Source: an uncultured Faecalibacterium sp. (lineage in GTDB: Bacteria; Bacillota; Clostridia; Oscillospirales; Ruminococcaceae). From it: DNA of 13,452 nucleotides. Below the pieces are notes generated by a model. It saw only the letters and a list, made by a program, of their open reading frames with translations, made no database searches and was not told the DNA's origin. Positions 6,110 through 12,467 of the stretch are shown here, piece after piece. The stretch spans positions 1-13,452 of the forward strand of contig CAKTFS010000035.1 of NCBI GenBank assembly GCA_934561115.1, read 5' to 3'. The stretch's first letter is position 1, and every line of letters begins with the position of its first letter. Position numbers and translations under genes: made by a program.

Positions 6110-6852
6110 AACAGACGGCAGGGCGGGATTCTCTGGGCGAATTTGCGCCGAAGTTTGCAGAACTCAACGATGATGTGTTGTTCGGGCAGGTGTGGAGCCG
6201 GGAGGACAAGCTCTCCCTCCGAGATCGCAGCCTTGTGACGGTGGTAGCGCTGATGGCACAGGGGCTGACGGACTCCTCGTTCCGGTATCACCTGACGGCA
6301 GCGAAAAACAACGGTATCACCCGGACCGAGATCGCAGAGATCCTGACCCATGCGGCATTTTATGCAGGCTGGCCCAAGGCGTGGGCGGCTTTCCGCATGG
6401 CAAAGGAGGTCTGGGCAGAGGACGCTGCGGAGGATGCCAAGGCACAGCACCAGAGCGAGATGGTGTTCCCCATCGGTACGCCCAACGATGGCTTTGCACA
6501 ATATTTCAGCGGAAAAAGCTATCTGGCACCCTTGTCCACCGCACAGGTAGGCATTTACAACGTCACCTTTGAGCCGGGCTGCCGGAACAACTGGCACATC
6601 CACCATGCCGCAAAGGGCGGCGGGCAGATCCTTGTCTGCGTGGCAGGCCGGGGATACTATCAGGAATGGGGCAAAGCTCCGCAGGAGCTGCATCCGGGCG
6701 ATGTGGTGAACATCCCCCCGGAGGTCAAGCACTGGCACGGTGCCGCACCCGATTGCTGGTTCTCCCATCTGGCAGTGGAAGTGCCCGGCGAAGGTGCCGC
6801 TAACGAGTGGTGCGAGCCGGTGACGGAGGAAACCTACGCACGGCTTTCCTGA
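6100..6852 (+). CDS. Carboxymuconolactone decarboxylase-cupin fusion protein
   Basis: 250 residues with two domains. Residues 10-110 are an AhpD/CMD-like helical domain (SSFRYHLTAAKNNGITRTEIAEILTHAAFYAG region, His64 conserved). The CxxC that gives AhpD proteins peroxidase activity is absent. Residues 145-230 are a single cupin. Its metal ligands look like His166, His168 and His211 (WHIHH and VKHWHG), with Gln176 in place of the usual Glu. The fusion is common in gut Firmicutes next to flavin reductases and is uncharacterised in detail; a role in handling a reactive carbonyl, lactone or quinone is inference. The start ATG overlaps the reductase gene by 10 bases, with AAGGA upstream, so translation is probably coupled. 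An intrinsic terminator follows. Confidence 0.9.
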   Translation: MAVKQTAGRDSLGEFAPKFAELNDDVLFGQVWSREDKLSLRDRSLVTVVALMAQGLTDSSFRYHLTAAKNNGITRTEIAEILTHAAFYAGWPKAWAAFRMAKEVWAEDAAEDAKAQHQSEMVFPIGTPNDGFAQYFSGKSYLAPLSTAQVGIYNVTFEPGCRNNWHIHHAAKGGGQILVCVAGRGYYQEWGKAPQELHPGDVVNIPPEVKHWHGAAPDCWFSHLAVEVPGEGAANEWCEPVTEETYARLS

Positions 6853-6889
6853 TAATGAGCAAAGCCTGAAAAGGCTCACGCAGACATTA

Positions 6890-6924
6890 CAGAGCGTTCC
6901 TCAAAAAGAGCGCTCTGTTTTTTT
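6890..6924 (+). terminator. Intrinsic terminator of module 1
   Basis: CAGAGCG (6890-6896) pairs with CGCTCTG (6911-6917), followed by seven T residues (6918-6924). It ends the reductase/CMD-cupin operon 37 bases after its stop and 10 bases before the -35 of the next module, so the two modules are separate transcripts. Confidence 0.88.
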
Positions 6925-6934
6925 ATTCTTCCTC

Positions 6935-6965
6935 TTGACTTGGAGTAAACTCCAAGTGCTATACT
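6935..6965 (+). promoter_or_regulatory. MerR-type promoter and operator 2
   Basis: -35 TTGACT (6935-6940) and -10 TATACT (6960-6965), again 19 bp apart. A perfect dyad, ACTTGGAGT (6938-6946) and ACTCCAAGT (6949-6957), has a 2-base centre AA. It drives the second MerR gene itself, so autoregulation is expected. The design equals operator 1 except for the symmetric GG/CC (there AA/TT) and the centre. An apparent in-frame TTG start at 6935 is just the -35 box. Confidence 0.9.
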
Positions 6966-6988
6966 GGGCGCAGAAAAGGAGGTTGACC

Positions 6989-7378
6989 ATGACCATCAAG
7001 GAAGTATCAGAAAAATACAATGTTTCACAGGATACGCTCCGTTATTATGAGCGGATGAAGATGATCCCCAAAGTCCATCGCACCTCCGGCGGCATCCGGG
7101 ATTACCGGGCAGAGGATCTGCACTGGGTAGAACTGGCCCTGTGTATGCGCAGCGCCGGGCTGCCCATCGAGGTGATGATCGAATATCTCCGGCTGTTTCA
7201 GGAGGGGGATGCCACCATTCCGGCACGGCTGGAACTGCTCAACGAGCAGATGGAAGCACTCCGGGCGCAGAAAGCCCAGTTGGAGGACACCATGAACCGC
7301 CTCGCCTACAAGATCGAACGCTATGAGGATGCCCTTCGTACCGGGAAACTGGTCTGGGGCACCGAAGAGGAACACTGA
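6989..7378 (+). CDS. MerR-family transcriptional regulator (module 2, autoregulated)
   Basis: 129 residues: a MerR winged helix-turn-helix (MTIKEVSEKYNVS, then DTLRYYERMKMIP and SGGIRDYR, residues 1-68), followed by a coiled coil (about 75-118) and a very short tail. There is no metal-binding or Fe-S cysteine pattern; its single cysteine, CMRSAG, lies in the DNA-binding half. It is a homologue of the regulator at 4973-5440, with the same domain order. The start is the ATG with AAGGAGG 6 bases upstream; the frame extends left through the promoter, but that part is not coding. It is the first gene of an operon with the flavodoxin (16-base gap) and acetyltransferase, so it most likely controls its own transcript through the 19-bp-spaced promoter. 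The inducer is unknown. Confidence 0.93.
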   Translation: MTIKEVSEKYNVSQDTLRYYERMKMIPKVHRTSGGIRDYRAEDLHWVELALCMRSAGLPIEVMIEYLRLFQEGDATIPARLELLNEQMEALRAQKAQLEDTMNRLAYKIERYEDALRTGKLVWGTEEEH

Positions 7379-7394
7379 AAGAAAGGATCGTGCC

Positions 7395-7895
7395 ATGGCA
7401 AAACTGATCGCATTTTATTCCCGCGCAGACGAAAACTATTTTGACGGTGCCTACCGCTTTATCCCGGTGGGAAACACCGAACGGGCGGCAAAGATGCTGG
7501 CGGAGCTTACCGGAGCAGACCTGTTCAAGATTGAGCAGAAAACGCCCTATGCCGCCGGGTATCAGCAGTGCATTGCGGAAGCAAAGCGTGACCTGCAAGC
7601 CAACGCCCGCCCGGAGCTGGTGAACCTGCCGGAAGATCTGGACGGTTACGACGAGATCTATCTGGGCTACCCCAACTACTGGGGTACCATGCCCATGGCG
7701 GTGTACACCTTTCTGGAGCGCTACGATTTTACCGGCAAAGTGATCCATCCCTTCTGTACCCACGAGGGCAGCGGGCTTTCCCATACCGAAAAAGATATTG
7801 CCGCCGCTGCCAAAGGCTCCACGGTAAAACCGGGACTTGCCATCCACGGCAGCGAGGTGGACAGTGCCATGAAAATGCTGAAGGAGTGGGTCTGA
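7395..7895 (+). CDS. Flavodoxin family protein
   Basis: 166 residues, flavodoxin fold. The first strand and loop are LIAFYSRADENY, followed by an insertion before the GNTERAA phosphate loop (26-32). This split layout occurs in the clostridial NAD(P)H-quinone-reductase-like flavodoxins. YLGYPNYWGTMPMAV supplies the second FMN loop, and FLERYDFTGK and FCTHEGSG follow as in that group. Expected role: FMN-dependent electron transfer or reduction in the cytoplasm. The ATG has AAAGGA 7 bases upstream. It lies 16 bases after the MerR gene and 1 base before the acetyltransferase gene, so it is the middle gene of a MerR-controlled operon. Partner and substrate are unknown. Confidence 0.92.
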   Translation: MAKLIAFYSRADENYFDGAYRFIPVGNTERAAKMLAELTGADLFKIEQKTPYAAGYQQCIAEAKRDLQANARPELVNLPEDLDGYDEIYLGYPNYWGTMPMAVYTFLERYDFTGKVIHPFCTHEGSGLSHTEKDIAAAAKGSTVKPGLAIHGSEVDSAMKMLKEWV

Positions 7896-7896
7896 G

Positions 7897-8481
7897 ATGG
7901 AATACGAAAAAGGATACGTTTACAAATTGATGGACAAGGGCGGTCCCACCGACACCCGGAAGGAATATTTCAACGAGGCCGGGGCTGAGATGATGCGTGC
8001 CCGTACCCTGTGTGCCAAGGCAAACGCAGCTCTGCCGGATGACCCTGCTGCTGTGAAGCATCTGGAAGAATTGTTCGGGCGCAAACTGGATGACGTCCGC
8101 ATTCTGACCCCTTTCATCTGCGATTTTGGCAACCGGGTCAAGTTTGGAAAAGGAGTGTTCCTCAACCACTCGGCGATCCTGTCTGCCTCCGGCGGCATTG
8201 AGTTTGAGGACGGCGTGATGGTCGCTCCCGGTGTCCGCATCGCCACCATCAACCACGACCTGAACAACCGCCATACAATCTACACCTACGGTAAGGTGAC
8301 CATCAAGAAGAACGCATGGCTGGGCATGAATGTCACCGTTTGTCCCGGCGTGACCATTGGCCGGTACGCCGTAGTGGGTGCCGGTGCAGTGGTGACAAAG
8401 GATGTACCGGACTACGCTGTTGTGGCAGGGGTTCCGGCAAAGGTCATTCGGATGCAAGACCCCAGCCAGCAACAGGAATGA
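7897..8481 (+). CDS. Left-handed beta-helix acetyltransferase, maltose/galactoside O-acetyltransferase type
   Basis: 194 residues. The N-terminal helical segment (about 20-65) matches the maltose acetyltransferase cap. Hexapeptide repeats follow (about 68-185), for example VRILTPF, VKFGKGVF, IEFEDGVMVAPGVRIAT, VTIKKNAWLGMNVTVCPGVTIG and YAVVGAGAVVTKDV. TINHD carries the likely catalytic His120. It would transfer acetyl from acetyl-CoA to a sugar or similar hydroxyl as a trimer in the cytoplasm. The start lies 1 base after the flavodoxin stop, with AAGGAG about 10 bases upstream inside that gene. Coexpression with a flavodoxin under MerR control suggests a detoxification or stress role over sugar uptake, but that is inference. 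Confidence 0.92.
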   Translation: MEYEKGYVYKLMDKGGPTDTRKEYFNEAGAEMMRARTLCAKANAALPDDPAAVKHLEELFGRKLDDVRILTPFICDFGNRVKFGKGVFLNHSAILSASGGIEFEDGVMVAPGVRIATINHDLNNRHTIYTYGKVTIKKNAWLGMNVTVCPGVTIGRYAVVGAGAVVTKDVPDYAVVAGVPAKVIRMQDPSQQQE

Positions 8482-8575
8482 TCCGATCTTCTGATGCTAA
8501 AAGGCAGCACAGCCAAGGAGAAAAAGAACTGGTAAGTGCGGCGTGAGGTACACCCGACTGCGGTGAAATAAAAAT

Positions 8576-8612
8576 GACAGGGGCCGGTTTGCTGCGGCTC
8601 CTGTCGTTTTTT
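8576..8612 (+). terminator. Strong bidirectional intrinsic terminator
   Basis: An 11-bp stem with one G-T pair (8576-8586 with 8595-8605), an 8-base loop and then GTTTTTT. It ends module 2 about 95 bases after the acetyltransferase stop. The stop of the minus-strand LysR gene (8611-8613) lies in the T tract. On the minus strand the stem is followed by ATTTTTATTT, so it serves both convergent transcripts. Confidence 0.9.
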
Positions 8613-9474
8613 ATCCCCTTAGCATGGCCAGAAATTTCTCGGCGGCTTTGGTCAATACGGCGTTCTTTTTCCAGACCAGAGCATAGCGGGTCTCCAGCGG
8701 CGGGTCGAGGGGGAGAAAGCGCATCCCCGGCTCCAGCTCCGGGCCCAGCAGGTCTCGGGTGATGAGCAGGTTGCCCAGTCCGCTTTGCACAAGGGCGGCG
8801 GGGCTGCCGTAGATCACATTGTAGGTGGCGGCGATTTCCAGCTTTTCCGGGCGGGTGCGCGCCCACTCGGCAATGGCTTTCTGCAAGCCGGCACGGCGGT
8901 GCAGGATGAGGGGCAGGCGCAGAATGTCCTCCCGGTGGATGCTGCACTTATCCGCCAAGGGAGAATCCGCCCGCATCAGCAGCCCCCAATACGAATGCTC
9001 CGGCAAAAGCACGGAGTCATAGCGGGAAGCATCCACAGGTGCCAGCAGGGTGGTAAAATCCAGCGTGCCGTGTTCCAGACGCTCGGTCACATCGGTGGCA
9101 TCGCTGCTGTAAAACTGAAAGCGGATGCCGGGATACCGCTGCCGCAGGGCTGCGGCGGCGTGCAGAAGGCTGGGCTGAGGGTTGCCGCCGATGCTGATAC
9201 TGCCCGAAAGCTGCTGCTCTGCGGCGGTGATCTCCTGCTGGGTCCTGCCCACCAGCTCCAGAATTTCTTCCGCCCGCTTCCGCAGCAGAACGCCTTCTTC
9301 GGTGAGGGTGATGTGCCGTTTGCCCCGGATGAGCAGCTGCTTGCCTAGCTCCTGTTCCAGCTCCATCAGCTGCTTGGAAAGGGAGGGCTGGGCAATGTGC
9401 AGTGTTTCTGCTGCACGGGTGATGTTTCCTTCCTGCGCCACGGCCAGAAAGTAACGCAATACACGGATCTCCAT
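8611..9474 (-). CDS. LysR-family transcriptional regulator
   Basis: 287 residues, normal for the family. The N-terminal winged helix-turn-helix (1-60) reads MEIRVLRYFLAVAQEGNITRAAE, then AQPSLSKQL and LTEEG. The two-part periplasmic-binding-like effector domain follows (about 90-287). The chosen ATG (9472-9474) has AAGGAG 5 to 6 bases upstream; a frame extension adding 15 residues has no ribosome site. It is divergent from the MATE pump gene, with a 134-base shared region that holds a perfect 9-bp dyad and a sigma-70-type promoter facing the pump. It is most likely the regulator of the pump and aldo/keto reductase. The ligand is not predictable from sequence. Confidence 0.94.
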   Translation of the reverse strand: MEIRVLRYFLAVAQEGNITRAAETLHIAQPSLSKQLMELEQELGKQLLIRGKRHITLTEEGVLLRKRAEEILELVGRTQQEITAAEQQLSGSISIGGNPQPSLLHAAAALRQRYPGIRFQFYSSDATDVTERLEHGTLDFTTLLAPVDASRYDSVLLPEHSYWGLLMRADSPLADKCSIHREDILRLPLILHRRAGLQKAIAEWARTRPEKLEIAATYNVIYGSPAALVQSGLGNLLITRDLLGPELEPGMRFLPLDPPLETRYALVWKKNAVLTKAAEKFLAMLRG

Positions 9475-9524
9475 TCTTTTCTCCTTTCCCGTTTTCCTCA
9501 GTATAGCATCCAAAACCATTCCTG

Positions 9525-9548
9525 TAAACTATGATAAAGCATAGTTTA
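9525..9548. promoter_or_regulatory. Candidate LysR operator
   Basis: A perfect inverted repeat, TAAACTATG (9525-9533) and CATAGTTTA (9540-9548), around a 6-base spacer. It lies 50 bases from the LysR start and ends 7 bases before the -35 of the divergent promoter, a normal place for a LysR recognition site. Its symmetry axis lies between bases, so it is not the textbook T-N11-A form. Confidence 0.7.
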
Positions 9549-9555
9549 TAAGTAT

Positions 9556-9584
9556 TTGAAGTTTTGCGCAGGAGGCTTTATACT
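9556..9584 (+). promoter_or_regulatory. Sigma-70-type promoter of the MATE operon
   Basis: -35 TTGAAG (9556-9561), a 17-bp spacer and -10 TATACT (9579-9584). A second dyad, GCGCAGGAGG (9566-9575) and CTTCCTGTGC (9583-9592) with 8 of 10 strict pairs and two G-T, encloses the -10. AAGTAT and ATACTT (9550-9555, 9580-9585) are also complementary. These may be part of the regulator's activation site. Confidence 0.7.
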
Positions 9585-9608
9585 TCCTGTGCAAGGGAGG
9601 TATCAACT

Positions 9609-10982
9609 TTGAAACAGGCAGTTCAAAAACAAAAACTGGATATGCTCAGCGGTTCGCTCTGGAATAAGATCCCGCAGTTTGCTTTGCCGGTGGCAGCAAC
9701 GGCGATTCTGGAGCAGCTGTTCAACGCTTCCGATATCGCGGTGGTGGGCAACTTCAGCGGTGCCGCCAGCACCATCGCCGTGGCGGCGGTGGGAGCCAAC
9801 AGCTTCGTCATTAGTCTGGTGGTCAACTTCTTCATCGGCATTGCGCTGGGGGCCAACGTGGTCATCGCCAACGCCATCGGACGAGAGGATACGGATGCTG
9901 TACACCGGGCGGTGCATACCGCCGTGGTGGTGGCCGTGCTGGGCGGTGTGCTGGTAACGGTGCTGGGGGAGTTGGCGGCAGGGCCGGTGCTCCGTGCCCT
10001 GAATGTCCCGGCGGAGGTGCTGCCCTACGCCCTGCTGTACCTCCGCATCTACCTGCTGGGGGTGCCGGTGATTTTGCTCTATAACTTCGAGGCCGCCATC
10101 TTCCGCAGCGTGGGCGACACCCGTGTGCCCTTGCAGACGCTGGCCTTTTCCGGGGTGCTGAATGTGCTGCTGAACCTGTTCTTTGTCATCGTGCTGCACA
10201 TGACAGTGAACGGCGTAGCCACCGCCACGGTGCTCTCCAACGCCATCAGCTCGGTGCTGCTGTTTGTCCGGCTGCGCCGGAGCGACAAGGCCATCCATCT
10301 GGAATGGACAGCGCTGCGCATCGACCGCCGCAGCCTGCAAAAGATTTTGCAGATCGGCATCCCCGCAGGCATCCAGAGCGCCGTGTTCTCCATCTCCAAC
10401 ATCGTCATCCAGTCGGCTATCAACAGCCTCGGCACGGTGGTCATGGCGGCATCCAGTGCGGCCTTTAATATTGAGGTGGTGGCTTACGATGTGCTCAACT
10501 CCTTCAGTCAGGCGTGCACCACCTTTGTGGGGCAGAACTACGGTGCCGGAAAGCTGGATCGCTGCCGCAAAACGCTGGTGCTGTGTCTGGTAGAAGATGC
10601 CCTTGCGTCCGGCATCGCCATCCTGCTGGTGCTGGGCTCCGGCCACTTTCTGCTGTCCCTCTTCAACCGGGACCCGGAGGTCATCGCCTTGGGCTACACC
10701 CGCCTGATGACGGTGTTCACCGCTTACTTTTTCAGTATGCTGTATGAGGTCATGTCCGGCTATCTCCGGGGCTTTGGCATCTCGCTGGTGCCCGCCCTGC
10801 TGACCATGCTGGGGGTCTGCGGAGTACGCATTCTGTGGATCGCCACGGCGTTCCCCCGGAGCCGAACCTTCCAGACCATTTTGCTGGCCTACCCGCTGAG
10901 CCTTGCCGCTACCGCCGTGCTGATCTTGCTGGCGCTGCTTATCTATCATCCATCCCGCAGAACGAAAGGAGAAGCTGTATGA
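9609..10982 (+). CDS. MATE family multidrug/cation efflux transporter
   Basis: 457 residues, the usual length, with about 12 hydrophobic segments in two repeated halves. LWNKIPQFALPVAATAILEQLFNASDIAVVG at the start and the corresponding IPAGIQSAVFSISNIVIQSAINSLG in the second half are characteristic. NYGAGKLDRCRK matches the loop after helix 8. It exports organic cations or other xenobiotics in exchange for Na+ or H+ across the cytoplasmic membrane. The start is a TTG with GGGAGG 8 bases upstream (9595-9600); an in-frame TTG further left falls within the promoter, and the next ATG (codon 12) has no ribosome site. Its stop overlaps the aldo/keto reductase start (ATGA). Regulation is probably by the divergent LysR protein. 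Substrate unknown. Confidence 0.93.
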   Translation: MKQAVQKQKLDMLSGSLWNKIPQFALPVAATAILEQLFNASDIAVVGNFSGAASTIAVAAVGANSFVISLVVNFFIGIALGANVVIANAIGREDTDAVHRAVHTAVVVAVLGGVLVTVLGELAAGPVLRALNVPAEVLPYALLYLRIYLLGVPVILLYNFEAAIFRSVGDTRVPLQTLAFSGVLNVLLNLFFVIVLHMTVNGVATATVLSNAISSVLLFVRLRRSDKAIHLEWTALRIDRRSLQKILQIGIPAGIQSAVFSISNIVIQSAINSLGTVVMAASSAAFNIEVVAYDVLNSFSQACTTFVGQNYGAGKLDRCRKTLVLCLVEDALASGIAILLVLGSGHFLLSLFNRDPEVIALGYTRLMTVFTAYFFSMLYEVMSGYLRGFGISLVPALLTMLGVCGVRILWIATAFPRSRTFQTILLAYPLSLAATAVLILLALLIYHPSRRTKGEAV

Positions 10983-11839
10983 TCCCTACCATCACTTTGA
11001 ACAACGGTGTAAAAATGCCTGCCATCGGTTACGGTGTGTTCCGCATGAAGGACCCGGCAGAGTGCGAAGAAGCCGTGGTGCAGGCGATCCGGAGCGGCTA
11101 CCGGCTTATTGACACCGCTGCCGCTTACGAAAACGAAGAAGCGGTTGGCCGTGCCATCCGTCGTTGCGGCGTGCCCCGGGAGGAGCTGTTCGTCACCACC
11201 AAGCTGTGGATCACCGATACCAGCTATGAGGGCGCAAAGCGTGGTTTTGCCCGCTCTATGGAGCGGCTGGGGCTGGACTCTGTAGACCTGTACCTCATCC
11301 ACCAGCCCTACAACGACTACTACGGTGCATGGCGTGCATTAGAAGAGCTGTACGCTGCCGGGAAAGCCCGTGCCATCGGGGTGGACAACTTCACCCCGGA
11401 CAAGCTGGCAGACTTTGTGTTCTGGCACAAGGTGAAGCCTGCCGTCAACCTGATCGAGTGCAACGCCTTTTTCCAGCGGGAGGAGGACCGCCGCTACATG
11501 GAAAGCCAGAACATCCAGATGCAGGCATGGTCGCCGCTGGCTGCCGGGCAGGGGCGGCTGTTTGAGAACGAGACCCTCCGCACCCTTGCCGCCGCCCACA
11601 ACAAGACCGTGGCGCAGGTGGTGCTGCGGTGGCTGGTGCAGCGGAACATCGTGCCGCTGGTCAAATCGGCAAACCCGGAGCGGATGCGGGAGAATCTGGA
11701 AATCTTTGATTTTGCCCTGACCGATGCCGAGATGCAGCAGATCACCGCACTGGACACCGGGCACACCGCCTTTACGCCCCGCACGACCGGGCCGGCAGTG
11801 GATGCCTTTTTGAAGGCTGCGCTGGATTATAAGGTATGA
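10979..11839 (+). CDS. Aldo/keto reductase
   Basis: 286 residues, a (beta/alpha)8 NADPH-dependent reductase close to the 2,5-diketo-gluconate reductase branch. The catalytic tetrad is complete: Asp45 (LIDTAAAY), Tyr50, Lys75 (VTTKLW) and His108 (LIHQPY). The cofactor-binding segment is IVPLVKSANPERMRENLEIF near the C-terminus, where family members usually have IPKS; here it is VKSA. It reduces aldehydes or ketones in the cytoplasm. The ATG lies in a 4-base overlap with the MATE stop, with AAAGGAG 8 bases upstream, so translation is coupled. Pairing a pump with a carbonyl reductase suggests defence against a toxic aldehyde or ketone, or export of a product; both are inference. Confidence 0.94.
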   Translation: MIPTITLNNGVKMPAIGYGVFRMKDPAECEEAVVQAIRSGYRLIDTAAAYENEEAVGRAIRRCGVPREELFVTTKLWITDTSYEGAKRGFARSMERLGLDSVDLYLIHQPYNDYYGAWRALEELYAAGKARAIGVDNFTPDKLADFVFWHKVKPAVNLIECNAFFQREEDRRYMESQNIQMQAWSPLAAGQGRLFENETLRTLAAAHNKTVAQVVLRWLVQRNIVPLVKSANPERMRENLEIFDFALTDAEMQQITALDTGHTAFTPRTTGPAVDAFLKAALDYKV

Positions 11840-11860
11840 GAGCATAACCTTGTACAAAAC

Positions 11861-11896
11861 AAAAACAGGGTGCGCCCCTGAATAGGACGCACCCTG
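11861..11896 (-). terminator. Intrinsic terminator, minus strand
   Basis: A perfect 9-bp stem, CAGGGTGCG (11866-11874) with CGCACCCTG (11888-11896). Only the minus reading has a U tract (TTTTTGTTTT); the plus side continues with CCATCGCAATT. It would stop transcripts from the mobile-element genes on the right before they enter the aldo/keto reductase gene. Confidence 0.78.
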
Positions 11897-12020
11897 CCAT
11901 CGCAATTCACGATTTGATTCGTTGGCAACAACCGTGAATTGCATATCGCAAACAGGTCGTTGAGAATTGCGCTGCTTGTAAAACTTGCGATTAAATCCAC
12001 ATACGATAGCGATATGTACA
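11897..12020. repeat. Gene-free interval with nested inverted repeats
   Basis: No credible gene is seen from 11840 to the end of the small minus-strand frame. GCAATTCACG (11902-11911) pairs with CGTGAATTGC (11933-11942) across 21 bases. CATATCGC (11942-11949) pairs with GCGATATG (12009-12016), and TCGCAA (11946-11951) with TTGCGA (11985-11990), so the last two nest. The pattern could be a structured 3' untranslated region, a small RNA ahead of the 12021 terminator, or recombinase sites at an element end. No choice can be made from sequence alone. Confidence 0.55.
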
Positions 12021-12323
12021 ACAGGGAGTTCCCCGGCGGGAACTTCCTGTTTTTCGTTGGTTGCATAATGAGCCTGTTCCGCCTGTCATAAGGCAAGCTC
12101 GCGTTTGCGCAGCGCAGCGGAGCAATGAAAGCCCCAGTGGGGCTTTTAAGCGACCGAACGGTCTTGCGTTAGCAAGATGGAGGGGCCTCGCCCCGACAAG
12201 TGACCTCTGGCCTTCCTCGCTGTTCCAGCGGGCAAGGATAGCCGGATAGAACGCCCGTGCCAGACGGTCAATGACTTCATCGGGGTAAGTGGAAATGTTT
12301 GTGGACTTTTTCTTTTTGTTCAA
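11991..12323 (-). CDS. Short mobile-element protein, probably truncated after about 39 residues
   Basis: The start is placed at a TTG (12321-12323) preceded by AAAGGAG and 7 bases. The first 39 residues look genuine: a lysine-rich start (NKKKKSTNIS), then TYPDEVIDRLARAFYP and AILARWNSEEGQ. This resembles the N-terminus of small proteins I recall from clostridial conjugative elements; their function is unknown. After Gln39 (about base 12207) the frame stays open to 11991, but it runs through a cluster of DNA hairpins and becomes Arg/Cys/Leu-rich with no protein character. The tail is therefore probably not part of the original gene. The ATG at 12356 adds residues without a ribosome site. This is either a decayed gene or one truncated by rearrangement. 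Confidence 0.42.
   Translation of the reverse strand: MNKKKKSTNISTYPDEVIDRLARAFYPAILARWNSEEGQRSLVGARPLHLANARPFGRLKAPLGLSLLRCAAQTRACLMTGGTGSLCNQRKTGSSRRGTPCCTYRYRMWI
12021..12055 (+). terminator. Strong intrinsic terminator, plus strand
   Basis: A 13-bp stem with one G-T pair (12021-12033 with 12038-12050), a 4-base CGGC loop, and five T residues from 12050. The minus reading has no U tract. It lies 180 bases after the aldo/keto reductase stop and is the first plus-strand terminator seen after that operon. Confidence 0.85.
12128..12230. repeat. Cluster of short perfect hairpins
   Basis: Five perfect stems in about 100 bases: AAAGCCCC/GGGGCTTT (12128-12135, 12139-12146), GACCG/CGGTC (12152-12156, 12159-12163), TCTTGC/GCAAGA (12162-12167, 12172-12177), GGGGC/GCCCC (12182-12186, 12190-12194) and CGCTG/CAGCG (12218-12222, 12226-12230). 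Loops are 2 to 4 bases. The first has A and T flanks like a bidirectional terminator. Such arrays occur in mobilisation or recombination regions of conjugative elements, but no nick site is recognised. Confidence 0.6.
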
Positions 12324-12467
12324 ACGCACGCTCCTTTGACTGTCCCACCGTGGCAAAGTCGGGCGAGAGAATCAAAGTTCCAATTTCTTATCAGGCGCAA
12401 GGGCGCGGAAGTTTTCCACCCTGCACTTGCGGCTGGTGGCTCGTTGATGGCTTACAAGTGCCTGTCG

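Noticed and set aside
9603..10949. A 448-codon minus-strand open frame
   Set aside because: It is the complement of the MATE gene. Its His/Gln-rich composition mirrors hydrophobic codons, and it shows no protein family features.
12014..12091. A 25-codon plus-strand open frame starting ATGTACAAC
   Set aside because: It is formed largely by the terminator stem at 12021-12050 and has no ribosome site.
12128..12230. A CRISPR array
   Set aside because: The stems differ from each other, and there are no direct repeats of constant length or regular spacers.
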